Shown: one piece after another, positions 1 through 9,867 of the stretch
Position numbering within the stretch: position 1 is the stretch's first letter
Layout: every line of letters begins with the position of its first letter
NCBI RefSeq assembly: GCF_022844465.1
Contig: NZ_JALHLP010000004.1
Location: 1 to 64,000, forward strand
Origin: Bradyrhizobium sp.
GTDB taxonomy: Bacteria > Pseudomonadota > Alphaproteobacteria > Rhizobiales > Xanthobacteraceae
Reading direction: 5' to 3'
Length of the DNA stretch: 64,000 nucleotides
Notes under the pieces: generated by a model
The model's input: only the letters and a program-made list of their open reading frames with translations
Database searches by the model: none
Told to the model about the DNA's origin: nothing
Program-made: the position numbers and the translations under genes

Positions 1-1
1 G

Positions 2-280
2 GCCGCGCTGGCGGCAAAGAAGGCGGCTGGAGCAAGCCTTGGTAACCCCCGCAACCTGGCTCACGCCGGCAACATTGGAAGGGCCGCGCTTATCGATGTC
101 GCAGACGAATTTGCCTCGAGTCTAACTCCCGTGATTCAGGCAATCCGTGCCACCGGCGCGCTCACGCTGGCCTCGATGGCTATAGAGCTAAACCGGCGAG
201 GTATCAGATCTGCCCGTGGTGGCAATTGGCACCGGTCATCGGTGCGAAATCTGCTGGAGCGCACGAAGCTGCTGGCCTGA
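2..280 (+). CDS. Small serine recombinase (resolvase/invertase), C-terminal part, cut by window edge
   Basis: An open frame runs from the first bases to a TGA at 278-280 and gives about 92 residues. It contains a run like AAKKAAGASLGNPRN followed by IRATGALTLASMAIELNRRG and RSARGGNWHRSSVRNLLER. This is the linker and helix-turn-helix end of the short resolvase/DNA-invertase type found in rhizobia, in which the 'LGNP' segment follows the catalytic domain and the 'LNxRGIxTARGGxWH' helix binds DNA. The catalytic serine domain would lie upstream of the window. Together with the large serine recombinase at 1745-3403 it marks mobile or island DNA. The frame and family look secure; whether the whole gene is intact cannot be seen. 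Confidence 0.75.
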   Translation, partial: AALAAKKAAGASLGNPRNLAHAGNIGRAALIDVADEFASSLTPVIQAIRATGALTLASMAIELNRRGIRSARGGNWHRSSVRNLLERTKLLA

Positions 281-385
281 ATTCCCCTTTTTATAGTCGG
301 GAATTTGAAAGGGCCGCCCGTTTCGACCTCCCGCAGACATCGTTACGGCCGACGATCATCTGTAACCACATCATGCGCGAATTGT

Positions 386-1192
386 CTAAGCCGACGGAAA
401 TTGCCTCGATATCGAAAGCGGTATCGTGCTTCCGATCGATCGTGGATGATAGAATAGGAAATCGCGGTGCCCGCCGTGCCCGAACTTGTAATGCGGTATG
501 TTGTCGGGGTTCGTGTGGGGCAAATACTTATCTCCCAGCAACATGACCCCGAAATAGCCGAGACCTAGAAAGAACGAAAAAAGCTCGGGAGTTTCGGCGG
601 CGACTGCCTCGAACTGCACAACCGGCCGATGACTGCGAATGGTTTGCTCGGCCCCGAGAAAAACATGCTGTTCGTGACCTTCCACGTCGCACTTGATGAA
701 TTTTAGATCGCAGAGGCTTCCCATATCGTCCAGCTTCGCGAGCGTGACCTTGATCGTCTCGGAATCTTCCCGGCGCCGGGATGGCTGCAACGACGCGCTG
801 CCGTCCCCAATCCGCTGCCGGGCAAGCAATGCTACGCCGGGGGCGCTCGAAAGCGCGGTTTCGAGTATCGTCACGTTCTGCCAGCCGAAATCCGCCTTGC
901 GGCGCTCAATGTAGCGTCGCATTTCCGGCTGTGGCTCAAATGCAAGAACGCGACCAGTCGCTCCAACAGCTTTGGACATCCAAAACGAATAGATGCCTTT
1001 GTTTGCTCCGATATCCAGCACTGTAGCCCCGCTCAAGTTGAGGCTCATCAGCGTTTTGATCGCAAGCCGTTCTGTCCTGTACCGATATCGCAGGCATCGG
1101 ATCAGAAAGCGCATGTCGGAGTAGTTGAGCATTCTTGGCTCTCGATCATCTGCAGTTACATTACCAGGGTTCTCCAAGGCCCGCGCCACCAT
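386..1192 (-). CDS. FkbM-family SAM-dependent methyltransferase
   Basis: The protein is 268 residues, a normal length for the FkbM family, which mostly O-methylates sugars or polyketides using S-adenosylmethionine. The SAM-binding motif is visible as VLDIGANKGIYSFWM (about residues 57-71), followed by FEPQPEMRRYIERR, where the acidic residue after the second strand should bind the ribose. The FkbM signature FIKCDVEGHEQHVFLGAE is near residues 162-179. An internal ATG at 1132 (MLNYSD) is a possible alternative start because the first 20 residues are not typical. It sits between two serine recombinases, so it may be island cargo acting on a surface glycan; no glycosyltransferase neighbour confirms this. 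The family is clear and the substrate is unknown. Confidence 0.8.
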   Translation of the reverse strand: MVARALENPGNVTADDREPRMLNYSDMRFLIRCLRYRYRTERLAIKTLMSLNLSGATVLDIGANKGIYSFWMSKAVGATGRVLAFEPQPEMRRYIERRKADFGWQNVTILETALSSAPGVALLARQRIGDGSASLQPSRRREDSETIKVTLAKLDDMGSLCDLKFIKCDVEGHEQHVFLGAEQTIRSHRPVVQFEAVAAETPELFSFFLGLGYFGVMLLGDKYLPHTNPDNIPHYKFGHGGHRDFLFYHPRSIGSTIPLSISRQFPSA

Positions 1193-1581
1193 TGCGAAAG
1201 CAAGCTACTTGCCTCAGCGCCGGTTGGCGAAGTCTTGGGTATCCACCTAATACGACGTGCATCAATCATAGCCGCAATCTCGCTTGGAGTGGCGACAAGT
1301 TCATCCATCTTGAATTCGCCAACTGCGAAAGGCTTTCCGGCTTGCCGACAACCCAACTTTACAAAGCAGGCGGTCGATCCGGGCATCTCTGCGATGGCCT
1401 TCGCCTCTGGCAGGACGTTGCGCTCGCTGACGTAGAGTGACTGTCGAAACTCGGGACTCATGAGAAGCAATGCAGTTTCGTACCGATCAGCCACGCGCCT
1501 CCCGCACATGCTTGTATGCGTGTAGGCATCTACGGGAGGCGGCAACGCGGTACAGAAATTCTCCGTTGCACCGTCGGGCAA
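1156..1581 (-). CDS. Hypothetical protein upstream of the FkbM gene
   Basis: This is an open frame of 141 codons that overlaps the start of the FkbM gene by 37 bases on the same strand. I recognise no family. The central part (SPEFRQSLYVSERNVLPEAKAIAEM, given here only as positions 40-64) and the later VGEFKMDELVATPSEIAAMI have protein-like composition, and no better frame occupies the stretch. No signal peptide or membrane segment is seen. The overlap could mean coupling with the methyltransferase, or the real methyltransferase start could be the later ATG at 1132, which would remove the overlap. Gene status is uncertain. Confidence 0.35.
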   Translation of the reverse strand: MPDGATENFCTALPPPVDAYTHTSMCGRRVADRYETALLLMSPEFRQSLYVSERNVLPEAKAIAEMPGSTACFVKLGCRQAGKPFAVGEFKMDELVATPSEIAAMIDARRIRWIPKTSPTGAEASSLLSQWWRGPWRTLVM

Positions 1582-1744
1582 ATCAGTGATTTATAGGGTG
1601 CTGGTCCAATAATCGTACAGGGAACCAGCCCAATGTCGCAGCAGTTCGACACGCCGTCCGAGTTGGTTGCAATTTCCAAGCTCAACGGCGATTTCAGAAG
1701 AAATTACGGCAAGCTAATCGGCGCAGTTCTCTATCTGCGTTCCA

Positions 1745-3403
1745 TTAGTGCCGCGCGCGGCCGGTCGCTTCTCTGGTCCGGGCTGATTGTCGCGGCTTTT
1801 TCGACTTTGCCGCTGTTGGCGCAGAAGCTTGGGTGGCCGTGCCAACTGTTTCCATGATTTTTTGAATTACGCCTTCAAGGGAGCTAACCTGATACTTCTC
1901 GAAACGAGAGTAACGGCATTTCTCCCTTAGTGAGATCCGGAATTTGTTCATTTCGGTGGTGGGGATCAGAAAATAATCCACTATCTCTGAGTTTTCCTTG
2001 TCCAGGCGGAGCGCGAGCAAAAGGCCAGGAGGCAATTGCGCCCGACGATGGACATGCCAGACCGGCACCCTGCCGCTGTTGGGATAATATCGAGCAATTC
2101 GGAACGATACGGCCAACCTGTCATCGATGCTCAGTGTATGCGCCGCAGCGTCGAAGATCGCCGATGCGCCCAATGCCCTGATGCGTCTGGCAACATCAGA
2201 GGCCCTTTCCACCAGTTTCGTGTTCAGTAACGGGCGAGAGTCAATGAATTCACAGTTTCGCTGCGAACGATACCCGATGAGATCGAACGCTTTTCTCAAG
2301 CTGCCGAATCGCAACGCGTACAACCCCGCGCACGGCATGCCGCTCATCCTGCCCATGACCGTTGCGCTGAGCCGCCCCTTCTCGGTCAAGGCGTCTCTGA
2401 GCCGCTCAAGCAATTGCTGATCGGATCGCCTCACGTACTGCTGCTTCAAAAGCCGTTGGGCTTTCCAGAAGAGAGCATCCTCTATGATGGGCTCAAAGCC
2501 CCCGGTGCCTCGAACCCAATGCTCCGGCGGGTTGCTTCTCATGACCTGCCGCAGCCGGAACGACTTTCGGTTGTACACGATATTGCCGATGTAGTTCTCA
2601 TTCTGCAGAAGATGATGGACAATCCGGCCGTTCCAAGGTTTGCCGCGATGGTTTGGAACGTGTTCCAGGTTTAGTTGACGCGCAATCTTCTCCTGGGAAT
2701 GCCCTTTACGAACGAAGTTGCGGAAAACACGTCTCACGATGTCGAGTTCGTGTTGAGGCCCCGGTCGAAGTATGACGCGATCGGTTTGCAAATGCTTGCG
2801 CTGGCCCTTCTGGAGCGGCCCCTTGGGGCACCCGTTCTCGTCGACCAATTCGCGACGCAAGCCATAACCGGGAGTTGCGCCTGCGCGAAAGCCCAGGCTC
2901 GCAACTCGGCACGCGCCGGCATGAACCTTCACTGAAAGCTCTCGGCTATACTCGGCAGCCATGACTCTCTTGAGGTTCTTCACGATGCTCGACAACAGGC
3001 TGCCGTCATTGTCGAACTGCTCGGCGCAGTACGCGACCTTGACGCCCGCCTGCTTGCACACGAACTCGTAGTGCGCACTCTCATCGACGTCTTGAAATCG
3101 TCCCCACCGGCTCACGTCATAGACAAGGACATGGTCAAAATCCGCTCTGCCCGAGACAACGTCGTTGATGAGATCAATCAGGCCTGGCCGATTGCGAATT
3201 CGCAGCCCACTTTGGCCCTCGTCGGAATAGGTGCGGACAATTAAGAGATCGTGCTGGGCTGCGTACACAGCGATTGCTGCCGCCTGATTCTGTATCGAGT
3301 ATCGCTGGCGCTCCGTCGACATGCGAACGTATTGGGCCGCTCGAAGCGCCCTTTGAGCCTTTGCAGGGTGTGTATTGCGGCGGACGACGAGCGCATTGAC
3401 CAT
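1745..3403 (-). CDS. Large serine recombinase (resolvase + Recombinase domains)
   Basis: The protein has 552 residues. The N-terminal resolvase domain (about 22-170) carries the nucleophile motif AAQYVRMSTERQRYS, with Ser near residue 29, and the later YSDEGQSGLRIRNRPGL, VLVYDVSRWGRF and AAEYSRELS blocks that line the active site. The Recombinase domain (about 190-300) includes GHSQEKIARQLN and the WNGRIVHHLLQNENYIGN segment. The C-terminal 230 residues are less conserved and lack an obvious cysteine zinc ribbon. Such enzymes integrate and excise elements at att sites. No convincing att site was found next to it. The gene points away from the lipoprotein and giant operon and could be the integrase of an element whose other end lies further right or outside the window. 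Confidence 0.9.
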   Translation of the reverse strand: MVNALVVRRNTHPAKAQRALRAAQYVRMSTERQRYSIQNQAAAIAVYAAQHDLLIVRTYSDEGQSGLRIRNRPGLIDLINDVVSGRADFDHVLVYDVSRWGRFQDVDESAHYEFVCKQAGVKVAYCAEQFDNDGSLLSSIVKNLKRVMAAEYSRELSVKVHAGACRVASLGFRAGATPGYGLRRELVDENGCPKGPLQKGQRKHLQTDRVILRPGPQHELDIVRRVFRNFVRKGHSQEKIARQLNLEHVPNHRGKPWNGRIVHHLLQNENYIGNIVYNRKSFRLRQVMRSNPPEHWVRGTGGFEPIIEDALFWKAQRLLKQQYVRRSDQQLLERLRDALTEKGRLSATVMGRMSGMPCAGLYALRFGSLRKAFDLIGYRSQRNCEFIDSRPLLNTKLVERASDVARRIRALGASAIFDAAAHTLSIDDRLAVSFRIARYYPNSGRVPVWHVHRRAQLPPGLLLALRLDKENSEIVDYFLIPTTEMNKFRISLREKCRYSRFEKYQVSSLEGVIQKIMETVGTATQASAPTAAKSKKPRQSARTREATGRARH

Positions 3404-3525
3404 GGATCGACCCTCCGGATTGCCCGCGGCTAGGCGGACTTACAGCAGATCCAGCATTCGCCAGACGATCGCAACGGCCAGCATCACTGGCATAGCGTAC
3501 ACGGTCCTGCGGCCAATGCGGTTCA

Positions 3526-3879
3526 TCAGTTGCAGTAGGTATGCACCCGCCCCATGCCGACGTTCATTGACTGGCATCTGGTTGGCTGGGCGATTGGTTG
3601 GAGCCCTGGGGTACTGGGCTGTGAGCCCCCGCTGTTGTTCACAATAACAGGTTGGGACGCCATGAAGGCGTTGTCTGCATCGTCGCGCGCCTTGGCTTGA
3701 TGCATACGGCACTGGATGTAGATATCGGTCCCGGGCTTTGCGCCATAGCCCTTGCAGACCTCATCGTCTTTCCTGGCGAATTCCGCCTTCAGGGCGGCCA
3801 TTTCAGCTTCTGACTGCCGACCTAGGCAGCCGGCCAACGGAAGCAGCAAAAGCAACAACAGCAACCTAACCGCTCGCAT
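3526..3879 (-). CDS. Small lipoprotein of unknown function
   Basis: The start was placed at the ATG ending at 3879 because GGAGG lies five bases upstream. The longer open frame (to 4026) begins with non-protein-like sequence. The resulting 117-residue protein opens MRAVRLLLLLLLLPLAGC, a lipoprotein signal with an LAGC lipobox, so it should be lipidated at Cys18 and anchored in a membrane facing the periplasm. The mature part is rich in Ala, Asp and Gln, has a short charged helix (EMAALKAEFARKDDEVC) and several cysteines (VCKGYG, IQCRMHQ, CQSMN, YCN) that could form disulfides. No domain is recognised. It lies between the recombinase and the giant operon and could belong with either. Confidence 0.7.
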   Translation of the reverse strand: MRAVRLLLLLLLLPLAGCLGRQSEAEMAALKAEFARKDDEVCKGYGAKPGTDIYIQCRMHQAKARDDADNAFMASQPVIVNNSGGSQPSTPGLQPIAQPTRCQSMNVGMGRVHTYCN

Positions 3880-4179
3880 CTCGTCCTCCATCCCCTTTGC
3901 GTGCAAAATGGCATAAATGGCTGGGCGCCGAAATGACAATTTGTGTGTCGCTGAGCGGTCTGCGCGGCACGCAGCAAGATGTCCGCCTCCTGCCCAGAGC
4001 GGACATGCCGAGGTTGGAGCGGCCATGCTTTGATGAGCCGGGAGTGTCGGCCAGTGGCCGGCTTATGTCATAACATCTGATCGGCGAAGGAGTAGCACTG
4101 ACGATTACGGCTCGCTCAATCTACAACATAGGTTCAAGATTTGACGTTGATGAAAGAGGCGGGCGGTATCCATTCCAAA
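3880..4179. other. Intergenic stretch with a short hairpin
   Basis: No gene is supported in these 300 bases. At 4049-4061 the sequence CGGCCAGTGGCCG can fold into a five-pair stem with a three-base loop, and an outer GCCGG/CCGGC pairing lengthens it. It follows the end of the leftward giant operon by about 120 bases and lacks a T-run on the leftward strand, so it is only a weak candidate terminator. Confidence 0.3.
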
Positions 4180-7100
4180 TTAATGCGAGACAACGTCCTC
4201 ATCGTGCGAGACAGCTCGGATTTGTGGCGCGGGTCCTTTACGTATCCTATTCTTCGCGGTTCTCTTAGCCGCAACAGACGGTGAGGTAGGTTGCTGCAGT
4301 TGTTGCGACAGCATAAAGCGTGGGCCGGATGTGGAGAGAACGCTCCGCGGCGCTAGATTATTTTTCGGGTCATGCGAACGTTCATTGTCTGTTGAAGGCA
4401 TTCGCTCGATTTCTTCGATGAGGATTTCATAAGGCGTTTCGTTTTCGGCGAGCGCGGGCACAACGAAATCGGCGCCCCATCCGTTTGATCCCTGCATTTC
4501 GGGAGCGCTCGAGAGCGAACCTCGAGCAACCTCCGCAGTGCAAACGATCTGTTTAACAGGAAGCCCGGCAGCGTTCTTGTGCCCACGCCGCAAAGTGATG
4601 AGCATCGTCGAGGTGGGCCCCTCATTTGGCGCCCGATGACTCGATGAATCTTTGGAAGCGATTAAGACGAAGTACTTCCACTTGGCGATTTCGTGTTGCG
4701 TCCCTCTGTTCTTCAATTTGTTACCTTGACCGGCGTTCGGCACAGCCTCAACATACACTTTCACTTCGCGTGGAGCGGGTATCTGCGCCCAAGAAGCCAG
4801 CGGCGCCGAACATTCAAGGCCGGGCAGCGAATGGTGTTGAAAGCGGACGAGACCGAAACGCACAAATGGTTCAGGTGCCGAACCTGGGTCGACATGCACA
4901 TCCACGAACCATTTTTCGATATCTGGATGGAAGCGAGGTACAAACGTGCCGAGCGCCACCTGTAGCGTTTCGACCGGTTTTCGCTGTGCGCCCTTGTCTA
5001 CCGTTTCATCGGTCGCCCGTTCAAAGCCGTCCTGAGCTGCCGGCAACGCGACGCAATCCACAAATGTCGGCAGTTCGTCGTCCTGCTTCAGCGGCACCGC
5101 AACCTTGCCTGTGATAGCAGACTTAGGACCGCAAGCTGGCTCTGCGCCTTGTTCGGGAGCGGCGGGTTTCGTACGCAGATCAAGAAAACTGTCGCGTGCC
5201 ATGAACGGACCGATGGGCCGCGGCGCATTGCTGCCTGCCGTACCCCGCTCGAGCTTTGGATGGAAGCGGATCGGGTCGGCACCGAGCCGGGTAACGAATT
5301 TTCCTGCTTCACCCAGATCGGCGTCGTCGAAATTCCACAGGTCCATCTCTCCCATCGTCTTGTCCGAGCTACGTGGCACATAGCCATCGGCAAGATGCGG
5401 CGGCTCGATGCCGTTGATGCGCGGCGGCCACAATACGATGCCAAGACGTTCACCTTCGCCGGAGGAATACCAGGGCCGGTCGAGATAGATGCGAAGGCTC
5501 GGTTCGCAGCGATAGGTGCGCCAATGGCCTTCTATATGAATTGCTGGCGGTCCAAATACTGGATCGATGGCGTGAACAACCGGCTTATCCGGGCGGCGTG
5601 TCGCACGCAGCCAGATGGGCGTCGTCATCTCGGCACTGTCTGCCGTCAGCGACGACTCTCGTTCCGGCACATATTCATCTTCCGGCAGAAATGAATTGCG
5701 CTCTAAACTCGGAGTGGGCGAAGACGTGGCTGCCGCCGCGACGAAGCGGAAAAGCGGCGCATGCCGCGAGCCGGAACGCAACGTTACAATCAGCTTCCGC
5801 GCTAAATGATCGCCAAAAGGATCGAGGCAAAGCGATCGGTTTGCGGGATTGCCCGACGTGACCTGGCCAAGCTTTGCAGTGGAAGTCCCGTCGTCCGTCG
5901 TCCTAGGCAGCGCATTGAGTTGCTCCTGCACCAACTCGACGGTTTCAAGTGCGTGATTCTTTGGTTTATCCGCTCCCGGCGCCCCGATTGCATCGAGTTC
6001 AAGCAACGTCACCTCCTGGCGAGGCAGCAAGACGCAGCCCTGCGCATCGACCTCGAAACCATACAGCGCGCGCGTCGGGGGAACATCGCGGGTCTTTTTT
6101 TTACCTCCGTCTTGATATATCTGTTTCGGTGTGATCGGTATGACGCCTCGCCAATTTCCGGTCAAACGGTCGTAATGGCTACGGCCGCGTTCCGGATCGT
6201 CGATTTTGAGCCCGCGCACGGCGACTGCCTGCGCTCGCACGAGGAGCCGGCGCGACGTGTCACGGTCGAACAACACTTGGCCCGACAACACGAAAGTGGA
6301 ATCGCCGGGCGTGCCTTTAACGGGTTTGCCTTTGCCAAGATCCTGCAAGGCGATCCTGCGCGCGGCGTCGTTTGCCGCAACGCGGTGAATGTCGATAGGA
6401 TTGGCGTCGAAGGACGGTGCCGTCGGCTTGTCGATCGCATGGGTGAGGTGGATGGTCTCGACCGATGCGATGTCCGCGATCGGACGGCGTAGCATCGATT
6501 GATGCAAGTGGGCCGCAACCGACTTGACGATGTCGCCGTAAACAACGGTATCGCCATGGCCGACCCAGCTCTGCGGACCTGGAGTGGTGACTTTCTTGAA
6601 ATCCTTGAACATCTCGCTCAAGATCTGATCGACGCCGTTCTCGTTGCCAAATTGTGCCCGGCTGCGCTCTAGTGCGCGGATCGCCAGCGTCTCCGGCAAG
6701 TCGAAACACTGTGTCAACATTCTCTCCGAAGGCACTGTCCAGCAGTCGAGCTCGAAAGCATCGCCGGGGTACAAGGCCAACGTCACGATGCGCGCGTCGA
6801 TGTAAGGGGCATCGGCGGGGTCTACGCCATCGCCGATCTTGCCGGACCTTATGCTCTCAAGGAAATGGGCGTGCTCAGTGACTTTGTTCTCTGGCCGCTT
6901 CTTGTATACACCAGCAATCAGCTTCGGCCGTTTGAACACGATCGCAACCGGCTTCGGCCGCCCATTATCATCGGAGATTGCTACTGTGATCGGATCGCCC
7001 TCGAAATAAGACGTGCTGGGCTGTGTGCCCGCGGGACGGAACGCCAAGACCAGCGTATGGGCGGCGGGGTCGGCGTAATAAATTCCGCTGCCGTTGGCCT

Positions 7101-9867
7101 TCATCCGGCCGGCGCGGTTTCTGCTTTCATCGCGTGTCTGCAATTTGAAAACCGTCTCGCCTTGCTGCTTCGGCGGCTGCATCTTCGTTATCCCGTCAGC
7201 GCGTTTTTCGACCACGTGCGGCAAAGAAACGCGATTGTGGCGCACAATATCCCCCGGGGCGGTGTCGTCGCCGTAAACCGGAAAACCGCCCCACTCGGCG
7301 TCGAAATCGATATTAGCGAAATCACCGGAAGGGATGTCGCCGGTTACATTGCGATCAAAGCGACCGTGGCGCATGGCCTGTTCAAGGCCGAGCTGCGCGG
7401 GGAGGATGACGCGCCAGGTTTCCCCCGGTGCAGATCGCTCTTCCGACTCGGCCGGAAGTTTGGTGCCGCGCAAGGTCCGCAGCGTCACCGTACGGGCCGA
7501 TTGTTTGGCCAGGCGATCCGCTTTCTTGGCGATGCCGAGTGGCAGCAATATCTGTGGTCTTAGCACGCGTTCCAGCCGCAGGAAGCGCCGGAAGCTGTTG
7601 GTCCCGCTGCGCGGCATTGGCAGCGCGAGGCCATTCTGTCCGTCGTCGTAAAGCTTCTTCGCCTCTGCAAGCGGAATGCAGGCGCCACCGAGAAAAACCG
7701 GCCGCATACCAAATGCATAGGCCCAGCCGAAGCGCAGCTTGGGCGCCAGACGTGGTTCATCTGCCGTATTTCCCCCGTCTCTGTCGCTCGCCGACGGCAA
7801 ACCGATCCGCCGGCTGATTGCGAGACCCTTGCCGGGATCGATGACGATCCCTTTGTTTTTCTCATCCTCGATGCAGCTGACACCGAGCGGATCGCCCTCC
7901 CAGGTCGCGATACCTTCATCGGCATGCAGCATCTCGCTATTGCTATTTTCCATAAATCGACGGCGGCGCACCGTCGGAGCCATCACCGCAGCGTCGAGGT
8001 CGCGCCGCCGCGGCGCTTCAAATTTTAGAGCGCCGCTTCCAAGCCATTTCTCGATATCGTCAGGCGCCCCCGCACTTTCCTGGCCTGGTTTGAGGTAGCT
8101 GATTTCGCGCTCGCCAAGGCTACGCCACTCTAAGACTGTTCTCGCGACAGTTTCCGCGCCACGCAGCTTTTCGATTTTCGCAGTGCCGACATCAACCCGA
8201 TAGCCGATCGTCAGGTCGTCGGCGTCCAGGATCACGATACCGTCCGTTTTCCAAGGCTCCACCGCACAGGCCAGTTCGTAGGCGATGGATGACGCACGCC
8301 AGCGATCGAGCAGCACGAAACCCCGGGTCATTGCGTTGCTTTCGCTTTCTTGTAGCGCGGCCGGAACCTCGACAGGTGCGCCGGCGTCATTGAGCGCCTT
8401 CAGCGCGTTCGTTGCGCGGGTGGCCGCGCGTGACCGAGTTTCTGCCGACTGTCCGGGATCGTTGGTCACGATCGCGAAGCGCCGCACCCGTGTAGACGCT
8501 AACTTGTCTTTGATTAGAACATTGGTCGTCGCGCCGAGATCGACCACGCCGTTGAGCGTTGTCGCTTCGCCGGTGTCTCTGATTTTCGAGACGTCGCAGC
8601 CTGCGCAAGACAAGTCGAGTTCCTCACGCGTCGCGGGGTAGAACGACATTTGCGGATTCATCTTGGCCTTGAACAAGGTCGCGAACGATCCGCCGACAGT
8701 CCGGGGTCCACGCAAGAATCCGAACCACTCTTGCGAAGTCTCCGCCGGTCGCGCCAGACTGCCGAGTTCAACTTCCATATCCACCACAAAACCAAACAGT
8801 CGAGCAAGCACTGGATAGCTGCGCATCGCGAAGAGCAATTCGCGCGCGCGCAACTTGGCCTTCGGACTGTAGGTTGAACCCCCATCGATTCTGGGGGAAA
8901 ATTCTTCCTCAGTCGGCAGATCGTCCGGGTCTTTGCCTTTGGTATCCGGAAAAGTCGCCGCTTCGTGCAGCGAGCGAGTCTCAAAGCAGATCGCCCCAAT
9001 TTGCGCCTGCTGAAAGATGTGATCGACAAGATATCCGAGCTCGGCGCTTGGTGTATCCTTGAGCAGGATATTGTTGGCTTTGGCCGCATCTCCCTCTTTT
9101 AGATATTGCGTACGAGTACTATAGGCGTTTGCCAGGCCCTCGAGCAGAGGGTGAAGCACAGGGTCCAACTCATTAGGCGGCGGCTTCGTGAACCCTTTCT
9201 TCTTCTCATCCTTGCGTCTATTCTCTGCTTCTTCCTCGCTTTTTTTGATGTCGTCTTCGAGATTGGTGTCCTTGCCGACTCGCAAAAGTTTTGCTTCGGC
9301 TGGTTTGCCGCCTGCCTCCTTTAGCGAAGCCGCTGCACGATCGGCGATATTGATCAGTTGTACCAGCGCCGATTCTTCGCGGCCAAGCGGCACGACGCGC
9401 GGTAATTCTTCCCCTGTCGATGAAATTTTTGCTGCGAAATAGGGCTCCTGAACCATATTTGTTTTTCCGAAGCTTGATTCCGCGATGACACTGTAAAGTG
9501 CGCTCCAGATATTCTCGTCGTTGCAGACTGATCCGTCGCCGGACTGGACCACTTGGCGCCAAAATTCTGCAATTTGTGTGCGATGTTCGATCGGCGCGTC
9601 GACCAATCTCACCTTAATCGAATTGAAATCACCTGGCGTGGCCCGACCTGTTGCCCTAACTCCTGCCACCTCGATTTGTTTCTCGCCGTTGCCGCCCCAT
9701 TTCTGCACTTCCTCGAATATGGTCTCTGGCCACTTATCCAGATCGATTGTTTCCACATCGCCGTCATCGACTCTGGCCGTCGGGAAGATGTTGACCGTCA
9801 GCCGCACTTCGTTGTTCTTCGTCCATCCAGCGGCGACAACTCGCGTCGAGAAACCTACTTTGGTCAT
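4180..9867 (-). CDS. Giant protein of unknown function (about 1895 residues), second gene of a two-gene operon
   Basis: The frame is open for 5.7 kb. The start at 9867 overlaps the TGA of the upstream giant gene as ATGA; an in-frame ATG at 9879 is an alternative that adds four residues. I recognise no domain. There is no signal peptide and no obvious membrane helix, so by itself it looks cytoplasmic or exported with its partner. Visible features: an acidic and lysine-rich linker near residues 205-235 (DDIKKSEEEAENRRKDEKKK then a PPP run), a beta-rich middle with short strands ending in Asn/Gly, a CAGCDVSK cysteine pair near residue 430, and a basic tail (VAAKRTAKNRIRKGPAPQIR). Two or three repeated themes recur (VRAQAVAVRG, RRLLVRAQ; FRFVAAAATSS). 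Base composition and codon use match the partner, so they were probably acquired together. Function unknown; the gene itself is near certain because of its length. Confidence 0.9.
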   Translation of the reverse strand: MTKVGFSTRVVAAGWTKNNEVRLTVNIFPTARVDDGDVETIDLDKWPETIFEEVQKWGGNGEKQIEVAGVRATGRATPGDFNSIKVRLVDAPIEHRTQIAEFWRQVVQSGDGSVCNDENIWSALYSVIAESSFGKTNMVQEPYFAAKISSTGEELPRVVPLGREESALVQLINIADRAAASLKEAGGKPAEAKLLRVGKDTNLEDDIKKSEEEAENRRKDEKKKGFTKPPPNELDPVLHPLLEGLANAYSTRTQYLKEGDAAKANNILLKDTPSAELGYLVDHIFQQAQIGAICFETRSLHEAATFPDTKGKDPDDLPTEEEFSPRIDGGSTYSPKAKLRARELLFAMRSYPVLARLFGFVVDMEVELGSLARPAETSQEWFGFLRGPRTVGGSFATLFKAKMNPQMSFYPATREELDLSCAGCDVSKIRDTGEATTLNGVVDLGATTNVLIKDKLASTRVRRFAIVTNDPGQSAETRSRAATRATNALKALNDAGAPVEVPAALQESESNAMTRGFVLLDRWRASSIAYELACAVEPWKTDGIVILDADDLTIGYRVDVGTAKIEKLRGAETVARTVLEWRSLGEREISYLKPGQESAGAPDDIEKWLGSGALKFEAPRRRDLDAAVMAPTVRRRRFMENSNSEMLHADEGIATWEGDPLGVSCIEDEKNKGIVIDPGKGLAISRRIGLPSASDRDGGNTADEPRLAPKLRFGWAYAFGMRPVFLGGACIPLAEAKKLYDDGQNGLALPMPRSGTNSFRRFLRLERVLRPQILLPLGIAKKADRLAKQSARTVTLRTLRGTKLPAESEERSAPGETWRVILPAQLGLEQAMRHGRFDRNVTGDIPSGDFANIDFDAEWGGFPVYGDDTAPGDIVRHNRVSLPHVVEKRADGITKMQPPKQQGETVFKLQTRDESRNRAGRMKANGSGIYYADPAAHTLVLAFRPAGTQPSTSYFEGDPITVAISDDNGRPKPVAIVFKRPKLIAGVYKKRPENKVTEHAHFLESIRSGKIGDGVDPADAPYIDARIVTLALYPGDAFELDCWTVPSERMLTQCFDLPETLAIRALERSRAQFGNENGVDQILSEMFKDFKKVTTPGPQSWVGHGDTVVYGDIVKSVAAHLHQSMLRRPIADIASVETIHLTHAIDKPTAPSFDANPIDIHRVAANDAARRIALQDLGKGKPVKGTPGDSTFVLSGQVLFDRDTSRRLLVRAQAVAVRGLKIDDPERGRSHYDRLTGNWRGVIPITPKQIYQDGGKKKTRDVPPTRALYGFEVDAQGCVLLPRQEVTLLELDAIGAPGADKPKNHALETVELVQEQLNALPRTTDDGTSTAKLGQVTSGNPANRSLCLDPFGDHLARKLIVTLRSGSRHAPLFRFVAAAATSSPTPSLERNSFLPEDEYVPERESSLTADSAEMTTPIWLRATRRPDKPVVHAIDPVFGPPAIHIEGHWRTYRCEPSLRIYLDRPWYSSGEGERLGIVLWPPRINGIEPPHLADGYVPRSSDKTMGEMDLWNFDDADLGEAGKFVTRLGADPIRFHPKLERGTAGSNAPRPIGPFMARDSFLDLRTKPAAPEQGAEPACGPKSAITGKVAVPLKQDDELPTFVDCVALPAAQDGFERATDETVDKGAQRKPVETLQVALGTFVPRFHPDIEKWFVDVHVDPGSAPEPFVRFGLVRFQHHSLPGLECSAPLASWAQIPAPREVKVYVEAVPNAGQGNKLKNRGTQHEIAKWKYFVLIASKDSSSHRAPNEGPTSTMLITLRRGHKNAAGLPVKQIVCTAEVARGSLSSAPEMQGSNGWGADFVVPALAENETPYEILIEEIERMPSTDNERSHDPKNNLAPRSVLSTSGPRFMLSQQLQQPTSPSVAAKRTAKNRIRKGPAPQIRAVSHDEDVVSH

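Noticed and set aside
1633..1857. 74-codon plus-strand frame between the FkbM region and the recombinase
   Set aside because: Its second half lies antisense in the recombinase gene and no family or good start supports it.
5806..6492. 228-codon plus-strand frame inside the 1899-residue gene
   Set aside because: Antisense shadow; several similar frames occur along the same gene.
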